A DNA stretch of 64,000 bases from Nibricoccus aquaticus (GCF_002310495.1 NZ_CP023344.1:2232001-2296000), one strand, 5' to 3'. Numbered from the stretch's first letter, positions 23,679 to 32,380 are shown. Numbers and translations: made by a program. Notes: generated from the sequence alone by a model not told the origin.

Positions 23679-24611
23679 ATGAAAATCCTCATCACTGGCG
23701 GGGCCGGTTATATCGGTTCCGTGCTCGTTCCCCATCTCTTGAACGCCGGCCATGAAGTCACGGTCGTCGATAATTTTCTGTTCGGGCAGGCGACGCTGAC
23801 CGACTGCTGCAAACACGATCTCTTCCATGTCGTCCGCGGCGATTGCCGGGATGAGGTCTTGATGAAGAAGCTGATCGCGAAGGCCGATGCGATCATTCCG
23901 CTCGCGGCGATTGTGGGCGCTCCGATGTGCAAACTCGATCCGCTCGCAGCCCGCACGATCAACCAGGAGGCGGTCGAGCTCATCTGCCGTCTGGCATCGC
24001 CCGCGCAATGGGTGCTGATGCCGGTCACCAACAGCGGCTATGGCATCGGCGAGAAGGATAAGGCGTGCGACGAGAACAGCCCGCTGAAGCCGCTCTCTGT
24101 CTACGGCGTGACCAAGGTCGAGGCCGAGAAAGCGGTGCTCGCGCGCGAGAACGGCCTCACTTTCCGCCTCGCCACGGTGTTCGGCATGTCGCCGCGTATG
24201 CGCGTGGATCTGCTCGTGAATGATTTTGTGTATCGCGCCGTGAACGATCGCGCGGTCGTGATTTTTGAAGGTCACTTCAAACGAAACTATATCCACATCC
24301 AGGACGTGGCCCGCGTGTTCGCGTTCGGCCTCGATAACTTCGCGAAGATGAAAGGCCGCGCGTACAACGTCGGTCTCGACGATGCCAATCTCTCCAAGCT
24401 CGAGCTGGCGGCGGCTATCAAGAAGCACCTGCCGGAGTTCACTTTCCTTGAAGCGCCCATCGGCGAAGATCCCGACAAGCGCGACTACATCGTCTCCAAT
24501 CAGCGCCTGCTCTCCACTGGCTTTGCGCCCGAGTGGTCGTTGGATCGCGGCATCCGCGAGCTGATGAAGGGCTACTCGATTTTGAAGAACAGCAAGTACA
24601 GCAACGTCTGA
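23679..24611 (+). CDS. NAD-dependent sugar epimerase/dehydratase
   Basis: A 310-residue extended short-chain dehydrogenase. Start at ATG 23679, directly before the NAD motif (KILITGGAGYIGS). The active site has the Tyr-x3-Lys pair SVYGVTKVEAEK and the upstream Ser/Thr in MPVTNSGYGIGEKD. Substrate domain: FKRNYIHIQDVARVF, common to nucleotide-sugar epimerases. It starts a plus-strand operon of four genes: epimerase, nucleotidyltransferase, C-methyltransferase, epimerase/reductase. Together these would build a modified nucleotide-activated hexose or heptose. The exact carbon and sugar cannot be read from the sequence. Confidence 0.9.
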   Translation: MKILITGGAGYIGSVLVPHLLNAGHEVTVVDNFLFGQATLTDCCKHDLFHVVRGDCRDEVLMKKLIAKADAIIPLAAIVGAPMCKLDPLAARTINQEAVELICRLASPAQWVLMPVTNSGYGIGEKDKACDENSPLKPLSVYGVTKVEAEKAVLARENGLTFRLATVFGMSPRMRVDLLVNDFVYRAVNDRAVVIFEGHFKRNYIHIQDVARVFAFGLDNFAKMKGRAYNVGLDDANLSKLELAAAIKKHLPEFTFLEAPIGEDPDKRDYIVSNQRLLSTGFAPEWSLDRGIRELMKGYSILKNSKYSNV

Positions 24612-24641
24612 TCGCTGTCCGCTGCTGCCTCACCTGCACGC

Positions 24642-25373
24642 ATGATCCGCGTCGTCATTCTCGCCGGAGGATTCGGCACCCGCATCAAACACCTGTTGCG
24701 GGATATTCCGAAGCCGATGGCTCCGGTCGCCGGCCGGCCGTTTATCGAATGGGTCGTGCGATTCTTTGCGCGTCATGGTTGCAGCGATTTCGTGCTATCG
24801 ACCGGACATCTCTCGGAAGTGATCGAGGCACATTTCGCGCGACAGCCCGTTCCTGGCGTTCGCGTGGAGTGCTGTCGTGAAACGACTCCGCTCGGCACCG
24901 CGGGCGGTTTTCTCAACTGCGTGCGCAAAGATGCCGACGCGCAGACTCGCTGGCTGGTCACGAACGGCGACTCGCTGGTCGTGGCCGATCCGACGCCGTT
25001 GATCACTGCGCTATCTGGCAGCGACACGAAGGCCGCGCTCATGGGGCTCGAACTCGCCGACGCATCGCGTTTCGGTTCACTCGATCTTGCGGCTGACGGT
25101 CGTCGTCTCGCGGGATTTCGCGAGAAGCGTCCCGGTCAAGGCGTGATCAACGCCGGCGTTTACGCCTTCAACCACGCGACGGTTTTAGCGATGCCAGAAA
25201 AGCGGCCGCTGAGTTTCGAGTACAATGTGTTTCCCGGACTGGCCCAGGAAGGGTGTGTCGCGGTGCATAGCGTTTCGGCTCCCTTTATCGACATCGGCAC
25301 GCCCGAAACGCTCGTGGATGCCGAGCGATTCATCCTTTCCCAGTCTCATCATTTCGCCCCCTCCTCCTCATGA
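24642..25373 (+). CDS. Sugar-1-phosphate nucleotidyltransferase (HddC/RmlA-like)
   Basis: A 243-residue enzyme that activates a sugar-1-phosphate with an NTP. N-terminus VVILAGGFGTRIKHLLRDIPKPMAPVAGRPFI: the G-G-x-G-T-R and K-P loops of the NTP_transferase family; also FVLSTGHLSEVIEAHF, VTNGDSLV (metal-binding Asp) and SFEYNVFPGL with PFIDIGTPET at the end. The short length and lack of a C-terminal domain fit the GDP-heptose type (HddC) rather than RmlA or ManC. It overlaps the following methyltransferase by 4 bp (ATGA at 25370-25373), so they are translationally coupled. With the GHMP kinase it suggests GDP-heptose-like synthesis; the sugar identity is inferred. Confidence 0.92.
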   Translation: MIRVVILAGGFGTRIKHLLRDIPKPMAPVAGRPFIEWVVRFFARHGCSDFVLSTGHLSEVIEAHFARQPVPGVRVECCRETTPLGTAGGFLNCVRKDADAQTRWLVTNGDSLVVADPTPLITALSGSDTKAALMGLELADASRFGSLDLAADGRRLAGFREKRPGQGVINAGVYAFNHATVLAMPEKRPLSFEYNVFPGLAQEGCVAVHSVSAPFIDIGTPETLVDAERFILSQSHHFAPSSS

Positions 25374-26575
25374 TCTGCCGCGTTTGCGATTCCACCCAAC
25401 TTGTCTCGGCCGTCGATCTCGGCATCCAGCCGTGGGCCAATCATTTTCTGACGCCCGACCAAGTCGGCAAAGAACCGACCTACCCGTTGCACGTCGTCTA
25501 TTGCGAACACTGCGCGACGGTGCAGCTCGATTACACGGTGCCCAAGGAAACGATGTTCGCCGATCACACCTATCTGTCGGGCATGACCAAGACGTTGAGC
25601 GACCATTTCGAAGGAGTAGCCCGCAACGTCGATCAACGTTTCTTCTCGGGGCACGCGCAAAAATCGATGCTCGATATCGGCTCCAACGACGGCACGCAGC
25701 TGAAGCATTACAAGGCGCTCGGTTACGACATCCTCGGCGTCGAGGCGGCCAAGTTGCCTGCTGAAATCGCCAACACGGCGGGCCTCACCACGCTGCGCGC
25801 TTTCTTCAACGAAGAGACGGCGAAGGGCATCGGGAAAAAATTCCAGGTGATCAACGCGTCGGGCGTGTTTTTCCACCTGGAGGAGCTTCACTCGGTGACG
25901 CGCGGCATCCGCGAGTGTCTCGCGAGCGACGGCGTTTTCGTGATCCAGTTCCTCTACATGAAGCGCATCGTGGAAAACGACGCCTTCGACCAGATTTATC
26001 ACGAGCATCTGCTCTACTATAACGTCCGCACGCTGCAAAAATTGCTGCAACGCCACGGACTCGCGCTCTTCGACGCGGAGTTTTCGCCGATCCACGGCGG
26101 CTCGATCATCGCGTACGCGACGCATGCCGCGAAAGCGAAGCCGAGCGCGCGTCTCCAAGAGTTGGAGTCGGCCGAAGACCGCGACGGTGCGAACACGCTG
26201 GGCTGGTACCACGCCTTCGGTAAACGCATCGCGCAGCGCAAAGAGGAGAACCTCGCGTTCCTGCGTGCGTGCAAAGCGGCGGGCAAACGCGTGTTCGGGC
26301 TGGGCGCTCCGGTGAAAGGAAACACCTTGCTCAACTACTACGGCATCAAAACGGACCTCATCGAATGCCTCACGGAGAAGAACACGCATCGGCGCGGGTT
26401 AATCGCTCCGGGCAGTCACATCCCGCTCCGAATCGAGGAGGAGCTGACGGAGCAGCCGGACGTTTACTACGTGCTCGCATGGAATTTTAAGAAGGAAATT
26501 CTCGCCCGGAATCAGGCGCTGATCGCACGCGGCGTGGAGTTTTATTTCCCCGTGAATCCGAAGGAGACGCTGTGA
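25370..26575 (+). CDS. Class I SAM C-methyltransferase for nucleotide sugars
   Basis: A 401-residue protein with the three-part layout of TylC3/NovU/EvaC-type sugar C-methyltransferases. The N-terminal zinc-binding domain has CRVCDS and YCEHCA. The SAM domain has MLDIGSNDGTQLKHYKALGYDILGVE. The C-terminal domain has KRVFGLGAPVKGNTLLNYY, the catalytic loop YHEHLLYYN and YVLAWNFKKEI. Family members add a methyl group at C-3 of 4-keto sugars such as those made by the epimerase/dehydratase upstream. The 4-bp overlap with the nucleotidyltransferase and the 1-base overlap with the next gene (TGATG) show tight translational coupling. Confidence 0.92.
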   Translation: MICRVCDSTQLVSAVDLGIQPWANHFLTPDQVGKEPTYPLHVVYCEHCATVQLDYTVPKETMFADHTYLSGMTKTLSDHFEGVARNVDQRFFSGHAQKSMLDIGSNDGTQLKHYKALGYDILGVEAAKLPAEIANTAGLTTLRAFFNEETAKGIGKKFQVINASGVFFHLEELHSVTRGIRECLASDGVFVIQFLYMKRIVENDAFDQIYHEHLLYYNVRTLQKLLQRHGLALFDAEFSPIHGGSIIAYATHAAKAKPSARLQELESAEDRDGANTLGWYHAFGKRIAQRKEENLAFLRACKAAGKRVFGLGAPVKGNTLLNYYGIKTDLIECLTEKNTHRRGLIAPGSHIPLRIEEELTEQPDVYYVLAWNFKKEILARNQALIARGVEFYFPVNPKETL

Positions 26576-27492
26576 TGCGTATTTTTATCACGGGAGGAAA
26601 CGGGTTTCTCGGCCGGCACCTCAGTGAGGCGCTGCGGGCGGCCGGTCATGCGGTGACGGCGCCATCTTCCAGCGAGTGCGACCTGACGCGCGAAGGCTGT
26701 TTCGCGCCTTGGCGCGGAGTGGCGTTTGACCGCATCTGGCATCTCGCCGCGTGGACGCAGGCGGGGGATTTTTGCCTCAAGCATCCCGGCGAGCAGTGGA
26801 TCAAGAACCAGCAAATGAATACGCAGGTGCTGGCGTGGTGGTCGATGGAGCAGCCGCAGGCCAAGTTGATCAGCATCGGCACCAGCTGCGCCTATGCGCC
26901 TGAGCTGCCTCTGCGAGAAGAGCACTATCTCGACGGACAGCCGATCCAGAGTCTGTTCACCTACGCGATGACGAAGCGCATGATGCGGGTGGGGCTGAGT
27001 TCGCTGGAGAAGCAATTCGGGGTGCGGCATCTCACACTGGTGCCTTCGACGCTTTATGGTCCGGGCTATCACACGGACGGACGGCAGCTGCATTTTATCT
27101 TCGATCTGATCCGGAAGATTCTTCGCGGAAAAACCTATGGCGAACCTGTCGTGCTATGGGGCGATGGTTACCAGCGGCGTGAACTGATCCATGTGGATGA
27201 CTTCGTCCGCACAGCCGTCTGGCTGGCTGATCGTGTAGATAACGACCTGGTCAACATCGGCTGCGGCTACGAGCACACCATCCGCGAGTTCGCGGGGCTG
27301 ATCTGCGCGCATGTGGGTTTTGCTCCGGAGAACGTCGCCTACGACACCAGCAAGTACGTGGGCGCGAAATCGAAGTGCCTGGAGATCACGAAACTGAAAA
27401 CGCTTTGTCCGGATTTCTCGCCCACACCTCTGGAGCGAGGATTGCCTGCGGTCATTGATTGGATGCGTGAGCATCATCTCGGCAAAGCGTGA
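26575..27492 (+). CDS. NAD-dependent epimerase/reductase (GDP-sugar reductase-like)
   Basis: A 305-residue extended SDR. MRIFITGGNGFLGRHLSEAL is the NAD(P) motif; the Tyr-x3-Lys pair is YAMTKRMM; the preceding Ser/Thr-rich strand ISIGTSCAYAPELPLREE and the VPSTLYGPGYHTDGRQLH segment are typical of GDP-L-fucose synthase/GDP-4-keto sugar reductases. A GTG at 26572 is possible, but ATG 26575 is better placed and overlaps the previous stop as TGATG. It ends the sugar operon and is followed by a strong terminator. The likely job is the last epimerisation/reduction step of the methylated sugar nucleotide. Confidence 0.9.
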   Translation: MRIFITGGNGFLGRHLSEALRAAGHAVTAPSSSECDLTREGCFAPWRGVAFDRIWHLAAWTQAGDFCLKHPGEQWIKNQQMNTQVLAWWSMEQPQAKLISIGTSCAYAPELPLREEHYLDGQPIQSLFTYAMTKRMMRVGLSSLEKQFGVRHLTLVPSTLYGPGYHTDGRQLHFIFDLIRKILRGKTYGEPVVLWGDGYQRRELIHVDDFVRTAVWLADRVDNDLVNIGCGYEHTIREFAGLICAHVGFAPENVAYDTSKYVGAKSKCLEITKLKTLCPDFSPTPLERGLPAVIDWMREHHLGKA

Positions 27493-27496
27493 GCAT

Positions 27497-27527
27497 AAAA
27501 AAGCCGCCTTCGAGAAGGCGGCTTTTT
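27497..27527 (+). terminator. Bidirectional terminator between the sugar operon and the GH28 gene
   Basis: A perfect stem GCCGCCTT (27503-27510) / AAGGCGGC (27515-27522) with loop CGAG is flanked by AAAAAA and TTTTTT. It can stop transcription from both strands. Confidence 0.92.
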
Positions 27528-27545
27528 TACGGCGTTAGCGCCGGC

Positions 27546-29036
27546 TCACTTCAGCGGGTTGCCCCACTCGTCGGTCTTCGCGCCGGTGTTCTCGAAGCAG
27601 TTGATCATCTCGATCGAGGCCACGTGGCTGATGACCGAGGGCTTGGTCACGCCCTCAAAGCGACAGTTGATGAGCTTGATGCTGCCGATCGGTGTGCGGG
27701 CGTAGCCGCGCAGGAAGAGCGCGTGCGGGGCTTTGCCTGCGGTGAGATTTTCGACGACGACGTTGCGGAGAATCGGGTCAAATTTGCCGGTGTCGCCTTC
27801 CTCGTAGAAAAAGTCGGCAAGGATCACGGCCTGCTTCACTTGGCCGACCTTCACGTTGCGCACGTACACGTTTTCGATGGTGCCGCCGCGGTGGGAGTTG
27901 GTCTTGAAGCGGAGCGCGCGGTCGAGCTCGGGGCTGCTCATTTCGCAGTTTTCGACGAAGACGTTGCGGGCGCCGCCGGAGATCTCGCTGCCGATGACGA
28001 CGCCGCCGTGGCCTTCGACCATCTTGCAGTTACGAATGATGATGTTTTCCGAGGGAATGTTGAGGCGGCGTCCGTCGGTGTTGCGACCGGACTTGATGGC
28101 GATGCAGTCGTCGCCCGTGTCGAAAATCGTGTCCTCGATGAGCACGTCTTTGGACGACTCAGGATTGCAGCCGTCGTTGTTGGGGCCGTGGGTTTTGATC
28201 TTCACGCCGCGCACGGTGACGTTGGTGCAGAGCACGGGATGGATTTCCCACATGGGCGAGTTGAGGATGGTGACGCCTTCGATGAGCACGTTTTTCGAGC
28301 GGTACGGCTGGATGAACATCGGGCGCAGGTAGGAGCCCTCGGCGAAGAGGCGTTTCTCAACCGGCACGCCGGCGTCGCACATCTCTTCGAGTTTTTTGCG
28401 GGCTTCCGCCTGGTGAGGCATACCCTTTTTCCAGCCACCTTCGGCGTTACCCTTCCAAGGCCACCAATTCTGAGTCGTAGCGCGGCCGTCGAGTATGCCT
28501 TTGCCGGTGACGGCGATGTTCTCCTGCTCGAAAGCGTAGATGAGCGGCGAATACCCCATGCACTCCATGCCTTCCCAGCGCGTGAAAACGGCGGGGAGGT
28601 AGTCCTTCGGGTCGGTCGAGAAGGCGAGCGTGGCACCCTCGGAGACGTGCAGGTTGACGTTGCTCTTAAGGTGAATCGCGCCGGTGGCGAACACGCCCGC
28701 CGGGATCACCACGCGTCCACCGCCGGCGGCGTGCGCGGCCTCGATGGCTTTGCGAATGGCGGCGGTCGCGAGCGTTTTGCCGTCGGCCACGGCACCAAAC
28801 TCAGCCGCTGTGATAACAAAATCGCGGGCGGGAAACGCCGGCGCTTGGATGCGCGCGAGGATCACATCGGCCTCGGCCCAGTAAGCGGCGGTGAGGCTGG
28901 AGTCGGCTGCGCTAGCGGCGGGAGAGACTGCGGGCGCAGAGTTTTGCGCGCTGGTGACCGCAACGGCGGAAAACGCCACGAGTGTCGCGCAGCAAAGAGA
29001 GATCAATCGGTTGCGGGCAGGGGAGGGTGTTCGCAT
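27546..29036 (-). CDS. Secreted polygalacturonase-type glycoside hydrolase (GH28)
   Basis: A 496-residue enzyme. ATG 29036 is chosen because a signal peptide follows (NRLISLCCATLVAFSAVAVTSA). The pectate-lyase-like parallel beta-helix begins with FGAVADGKTLATAAIRKAIEAA and RVVIPAGVFATGAI. Catalytic blocks: GPNNDGCNPE (first Asp), FDTGDDCIAIKSG (second Asp pair), EGHGGVVIGSE (His) and ALRFKTN (Arg-Lys for substrate binding). All GH28 active-site motifs are present. Members hydrolyse polygalacturonan or related galacturonides in pectin; exo- or endo-mode cannot be told. It is alone on its strand and shares the 343-bp gap upstream with flgF. Confidence 0.95.
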   Translation of the reverse strand: MRTPSPARNRLISLCCATLVAFSAVAVTSAQNSAPAVSPAASAADSSLTAAYWAEADVILARIQAPAFPARDFVITAAEFGAVADGKTLATAAIRKAIEAAHAAGGGRVVIPAGVFATGAIHLKSNVNLHVSEGATLAFSTDPKDYLPAVFTRWEGMECMGYSPLIYAFEQENIAVTGKGILDGRATTQNWWPWKGNAEGGWKKGMPHQAEARKKLEEMCDAGVPVEKRLFAEGSYLRPMFIQPYRSKNVLIEGVTILNSPMWEIHPVLCTNVTVRGVKIKTHGPNNDGCNPESSKDVLIEDTIFDTGDDCIAIKSGRNTDGRRLNIPSENIIIRNCKMVEGHGGVVIGSEISGGARNVFVENCEMSSPELDRALRFKTNSHRGGTIENVYVRNVKVGQVKQAVILADFFYEEGDTGKFDPILRNVVVENLTAGKAPHALFLRGYARTPIGSIKLINCRFEGVTKPSVISHVASIEMINCFENTGAKTDEWGNPLK

Positions 29037-29379
29037 GTGGAAGCAGGTTTTAGGATTACGGCCGAGTAGGGACGTGTGAGTGCGAGGATTGCGGAATCCT
29101 CGCGACACGCACTGGAGACAACTGAGTCCAAGTCCGTACAGTACACGCCGCCGGTTCTTCAACGCGTATTTCCACGCACCGTCCGCGTTGCCGCGCGTAC
29201 TCCGCAGCGCGATGCCAATGACGCGTTTGCATCGCGAAACCCCCACGCGGCAATTGCTGCCACCTAGGGGTTGTCACCCGGTCGGCAAATGTTGCCCGCA
29301 TTTTTTAGTGAAACGTAAGATCCTTGTACAGTAACGACTAATGAAGCTGGCATCGGCATTGCTAGGGAAGAGTCCCTAC
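29037..29379. other. Divergent intergenic region between GH28 and flgF
   Basis: A 343-bp gap with no supported gene. Its plus-strand end carries the sigma-54-like element at 29348-29363. A second feature is a TAGGGA-AGAG-TCCCTA palindrome (29364-29379) just before ATG 29380. The remainder has no clear repeats. Confidence 0.5.
29348..29363 (+). promoter_or_regulatory. Sigma-54-like -24/-12 element before flgF
   Basis: TGGCATCGGCATTGCT matches the sigma-54 consensus TGGCACG-N4-TTGCW at GG, CA, TTGC and the final T, with exact spacing. The predicted start of transcription (~29374) is only ~6 nt before ATG 29380, so the transcript would be almost leaderless. Confidence 0.45.
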
Positions 29380-30132
29380 ATGAACATCGGCGTCTACCAA
29401 AGTGCAGCTTCCCTCACCGCCCTCGAGCGCTGGCAGGATGTTACCGCGCAAAACGTCACCGCCAGCCAGGTCACCGGCTACCGCAAACGCACGGTCGAGT
29501 TCTCGGGTGTCGAAATGGGTGCGATCCAGGCCAATCCCGGCAAAAACAAAATCGGCAGCAGCGACTCACCGCAGCCCCTTTTCCCCAAAGCCACCCACGG
29601 CATCAGCTTTCAGCACGGCGAAAATTTCCCTACGCAGCGGCCTCTCGACTTCGCCATCGAGGGCGAAGGCTTTTTCGAGCTAAAGCGCCCCGACGGCAGT
29701 CTCACCTACACCCGCGAAGGCACGTTTCATATCAGCCCCGAGCGCAAACTAGTCTCTCGCGATGGCTTCGAACTTCTCAATGCCGACGGCAATGCCGTTC
29801 AACTGATTCCCGGTGCCGGTGATCTCACCATCGTCGAGGACGGACTCCTCGTACAGGGCTCGACCCAGATAGGCCGGCTAGGGCTGAAAAATTTCGAAAA
29901 ACCTGAAGACTTCACTCCCGTCGCCGCGGGCGCCTTCGAGCTCGTGGAAGGTGCCAAAGTGAAAGAGGTCGATAACTTCCTCATCATCCAGGGTCACCTC
30001 GAAGGCAGCAACGTCACCCCGATGCAGGAAATGATCGCCCTTGTGCAGATCGCTCGTGCTTACGAGGCCAACCAAAAAAGCATGACCACCCAGGACCAGA
30101 TCCTTGGCCGCGCCATCGAATCTCTCGGCTGA
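29380..30132 (+). CDS. flgF: Flagellar basal-body rod protein FlgF
   Basis: A 250-residue rod protein. ATG 29380 (MNIGVYQSAASLTALERW) is preferred over ATG 29341 because rod proteins begin at this helix and GGGAAGAG lies just upstream. The N-terminal bbr motif is present (QDVTAQNVTASQVTGYRKR), as is the central beta domain with FAIEGEGFFELKRPDGSLTYTREGTF (the FlgF/FlgG core). The C-terminal bbr helix reads NVTPMQEMIALVQIARAYEANQKSM. It is exported by the flagellar type III system and builds the proximal rod. It starts the 12-gene flagellar operon, followed by flgG 66 bp later. The order flgF-flgG supports FlgF over FlgE. Confidence 0.93.
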   Translation: MNIGVYQSAASLTALERWQDVTAQNVTASQVTGYRKRTVEFSGVEMGAIQANPGKNKIGSSDSPQPLFPKATHGISFQHGENFPTQRPLDFAIEGEGFFELKRPDGSLTYTREGTFHISPERKLVSRDGFELLNADGNAVQLIPGAGDLTIVEDGLLVQGSTQIGRLGLKNFEKPEDFTPVAAGAFELVEGAKVKEVDNFLIIQGHLEGSNVTPMQEMIALVQIARAYEANQKSMTTQDQILGRAIESLG

Positions 30133-30198
30133 CCCTGCGCCACCGCCGCTACGCGTACCTGACCCGCTCCACTTTCAGCAACTCCACCGCCCGCCGCC

Positions 30199-30981
30199 AT
30201 GAATCTTTCTCTCTACTCCGCCGCCACCGGCATGGAAGCCCAGCAGCAAAACTTGAATACGATCGCGAACAACCTCGCGAACGTGAACACCGCCGGCTTC
30301 AAGCGCAGCAAGATCGAGTTTCAAGATCTCCTCTACCAAAAGCCCCGCGCTGCTGGCGCCGAGTCGGGCGGCGGTAACATGGTCCCCACGGGCATTGAAA
30401 TCGGTAACGGCTCCCGCGTCGCTGCCACCTCGAAGGTTTTCACCCAGGGCCAGCTCACACAAAGCGGCGAAAAATTCGACATCGCCATTCAAGGCGAAGG
30501 CTTCTTCGAGGTTCAGAAAGCCGACGGTACACTCGCCTATACCCGCGACGGCGGACTCAAACTTTCCCCCACCGGCCAGATCACGACCAGCGACGGCCTC
30601 CCCGTCCTCAGCGGTTTTCAGCCCGTTCCCGCCGGAACCACCGATGTCACCGTGACCGACAACGGCGACGTCACTTACAACGGTCCTTCCGGCGCGCAGA
30701 CTTTCCGCCTCTCGCTCACCCGCTTCGCCAACCCCGCCGGCCTTCGCAGCCTCGGCGGCAACCTCTACGAAGAAACTCCCGCCAGCGGCACCCCAGAATC
30801 CGGCGCTCCCGGCGAACAAGGTTTCGGCACCACCCGCCAGGGCTACATCGAGACCTCCAACGTGAACATCGTGGAGGAAATGGTGAACCTCATCGTCGCC
30901 CAGCGCGCCTACGAAATTAACAGCAAGTCCATCCAGACCTCGGACGAGATGCTCCAGAACCTCGCCCAGCTCAAACGCTGA
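30199..30981 (+). CDS. flgG: Flagellar distal rod protein FlgG
   Basis: A 260-residue protein, typical FlgG length. The N-terminus NLSLYSAATGMEAQQQNLNTIANNLANVNTAGFKR is the classic FlgG sequence. The core FDIAIQGEGFFEVQKADGTLAYTRDGGLKL and the C-terminus TSNVNIVEEMVNLIVAQRAYEINSKSIQTSDEMLQ complete the match. It forms the distal rod through the periplasm and both rings. It is followed after 15 bp by flgA, the P-ring chaperone. Confidence 0.97.
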   Translation: MNLSLYSAATGMEAQQQNLNTIANNLANVNTAGFKRSKIEFQDLLYQKPRAAGAESGGGNMVPTGIEIGNGSRVAATSKVFTQGQLTQSGEKFDIAIQGEGFFEVQKADGTLAYTRDGGLKLSPTGQITTSDGLPVLSGFQPVPAGTTDVTVTDNGDVTYNGPSGAQTFRLSLTRFANPAGLRSLGGNLYEETPASGTPESGAPGEQGFGTTRQGYIETSNVNIVEEMVNLIVAQRAYEINSKSIQTSDEMLQNLAQLKR

Positions 30982-30996
30982 TAAAACGCCGCCGCC

Positions 30997-31731
30997 ATGA
31001 ACTCCCGCCCTCTCGCCCCTTTCCTCGTCTCCCTGTTGCTCACCTTCTCGCTCTTCTCGGCCGCTGTCCCCGCCGCGCGTGCCCAGAACTCTGCTACAGC
31101 CGATCTTCCCGCCGCCACGCTCCGTACCGCCTTGCTCGCCGACGTCGCCGCCCAGCTCTCCGCTCACTTCCGCGCCGATGGTGATCTCCAGCTCGAATCC
31201 GTCCGCCCGCTCTCGCTGCCCGCTTCGACCACTCCGCTGCCTGTCGAGGCCATCGAATATCCCGCCGTGCTTGCCTCTTCCATGATCGTCCGCATCCGCG
31301 TCGGCACGGCCGACCCCGTCGAGCACACGCTCGTCCTTCGCGCCCAGCTTTCCCGCGAGGTCTGGGCCACCCGCGCTCCTTCAGTGCGTGATGCCTCTTT
31401 CGACCCCGTCCAGCTCGATACCCGCCGCGCCGATGTCCTGCGCGAGCGCGATGCCATCGCCGTCACCGAGTCCTGCGCCGACTACACCTTTAACCGCGCC
31501 GTGCCCGCCAATCGGATACTCACCTGGCGCGACATCTCCCGCCGTTCCCTCGTCCGCAAGGGCCAGGTCATCGAGGTCGCCGCCATCGACGGCACCCTCT
31601 CCATCACCATGAAGGCCCTCGCCATGGAAAACGGCGCCGCCGGCGAAACCGTGAAGGTTCGCAACATCGATTCGAAAAAAGAATTCAACGCCCTGGTGGT
31701 CGCCGACTCCCGCGCCCAGATCCGCTTCTAA
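30997..31731 (+). CDS. flgA: P-ring assembly chaperone FlgA
   Basis: A 244-residue periplasmic protein with an N-terminal signal peptide (FLVSLLLTFSLFSAAVPAARA). The C-terminal SAF domain is recognisable: VPANRILTWRDISRRSLVRKGQVIEVAA, then LSITMKALAMENGAAGETVKVRNIDSKKEFNALVV. FlgA escorts FlgI in the periplasm to build the P ring. Its place between flgG and flgH/flgI fits this role. The N-terminal third is divergent and Ala-rich. Confidence 0.93.
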   Translation: MNSRPLAPFLVSLLLTFSLFSAAVPAARAQNSATADLPAATLRTALLADVAAQLSAHFRADGDLQLESVRPLSLPASTTPLPVEAIEYPAVLASSMIVRIRVGTADPVEHTLVLRAQLSREVWATRAPSVRDASFDPVQLDTRRADVLRERDAIAVTESCADYTFNRAVPANRILTWRDISRRSLVRKGQVIEVAAIDGTLSITMKALAMENGAAGETVKVRNIDSKKEFNALVVADSRAQIRF

Positions 31732-31748
31732 GCCCCGCCGCGTTTACC

Positions 31749-32360
31749 ATGAAATTTCCCCGCTCACTTTCCCTCCTCTGCGCGCTCACTCCGGCGCTCG
31801 CCTCGGCCGACTCCCTCTGGACCGCCCCTGCCACCAACGAGCGCTCCATGTTCGCTGACCGCAAGGCCAGCCGCGTGGGAGACATCGTCACCATCATCGT
31901 CGCCGAGACCAACGCCACCCAGTCTTCGCAAAGCAAGCAGACCAACAAAGACGGCAGCCTCGACGCCAGCGTCTCCTCTTTCCTCTTCCCCGGCAGCCGC
32001 CTCGGCACGCATAACGGCGCGCTCCCGTCCACCAGCCTGTCTGCTGGCAGCTCCTTCTCCGGTGGCGGCCAGGTCGCCAACTCTCAGAGCCTCTCCGCTC
32101 GCGCCGCCGTCCTCGTCTCCGACGTCCTTCCCAACGGCAATCTCGTGATCGAGGGCGTGCGCGTCGTCACCTTCTCCGGCGAAACCCAGTACATCGTCCT
32201 CCATGGCATCATCCGCCCCGACGATATCACGAATGCGAATACCATCGCATCCACGAACATCGCCGGTTCCCGCATCGAGTTCATCAGCGAGGGCAGCCTC
32301 ACCGACGCCCAGAAAAAGAGCTGGCTCCTCAAACTCGCCGACAAGCTCCGCCCCTTTTAA
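31749..32360 (+). CDS. flgH: Flagellar L-ring protein FlgH
   Basis: A 203-residue outer-membrane ring protein. It has a signal peptide (SLSLLCALTPALASADS) and the FlgH core: SMFADRKASRVGDIVTIIVAE, SQSLSARAAVLVSDVLPNGNLVIEGVR and YIVLHGIIRPDDI. Most FlgH proteins are lipoproteins with a Cys right after the signal peptide. Here the only early Cys (residue 11) lies inside the hydrophobic core without a consensus lipobox, so it is probably cleaved by signal peptidase I and not lipidated. It is 18 bp downstream of flgA and 20 bp upstream of flgI. Confidence 0.94.
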   Translation: MKFPRSLSLLCALTPALASADSLWTAPATNERSMFADRKASRVGDIVTIIVAETNATQSSQSKQTNKDGSLDASVSSFLFPGSRLGTHNGALPSTSLSAGSSFSGGGQVANSQSLSARAAVLVSDVLPNGNLVIEGVRVVTFSGETQYIVLHGIIRPDDITNANTIASTNIAGSRIEFISEGSLTDAQKKSWLLKLADKLRPF

Positions 32361-32380
32361 CCGCTCGCGCTTCACCCGCC

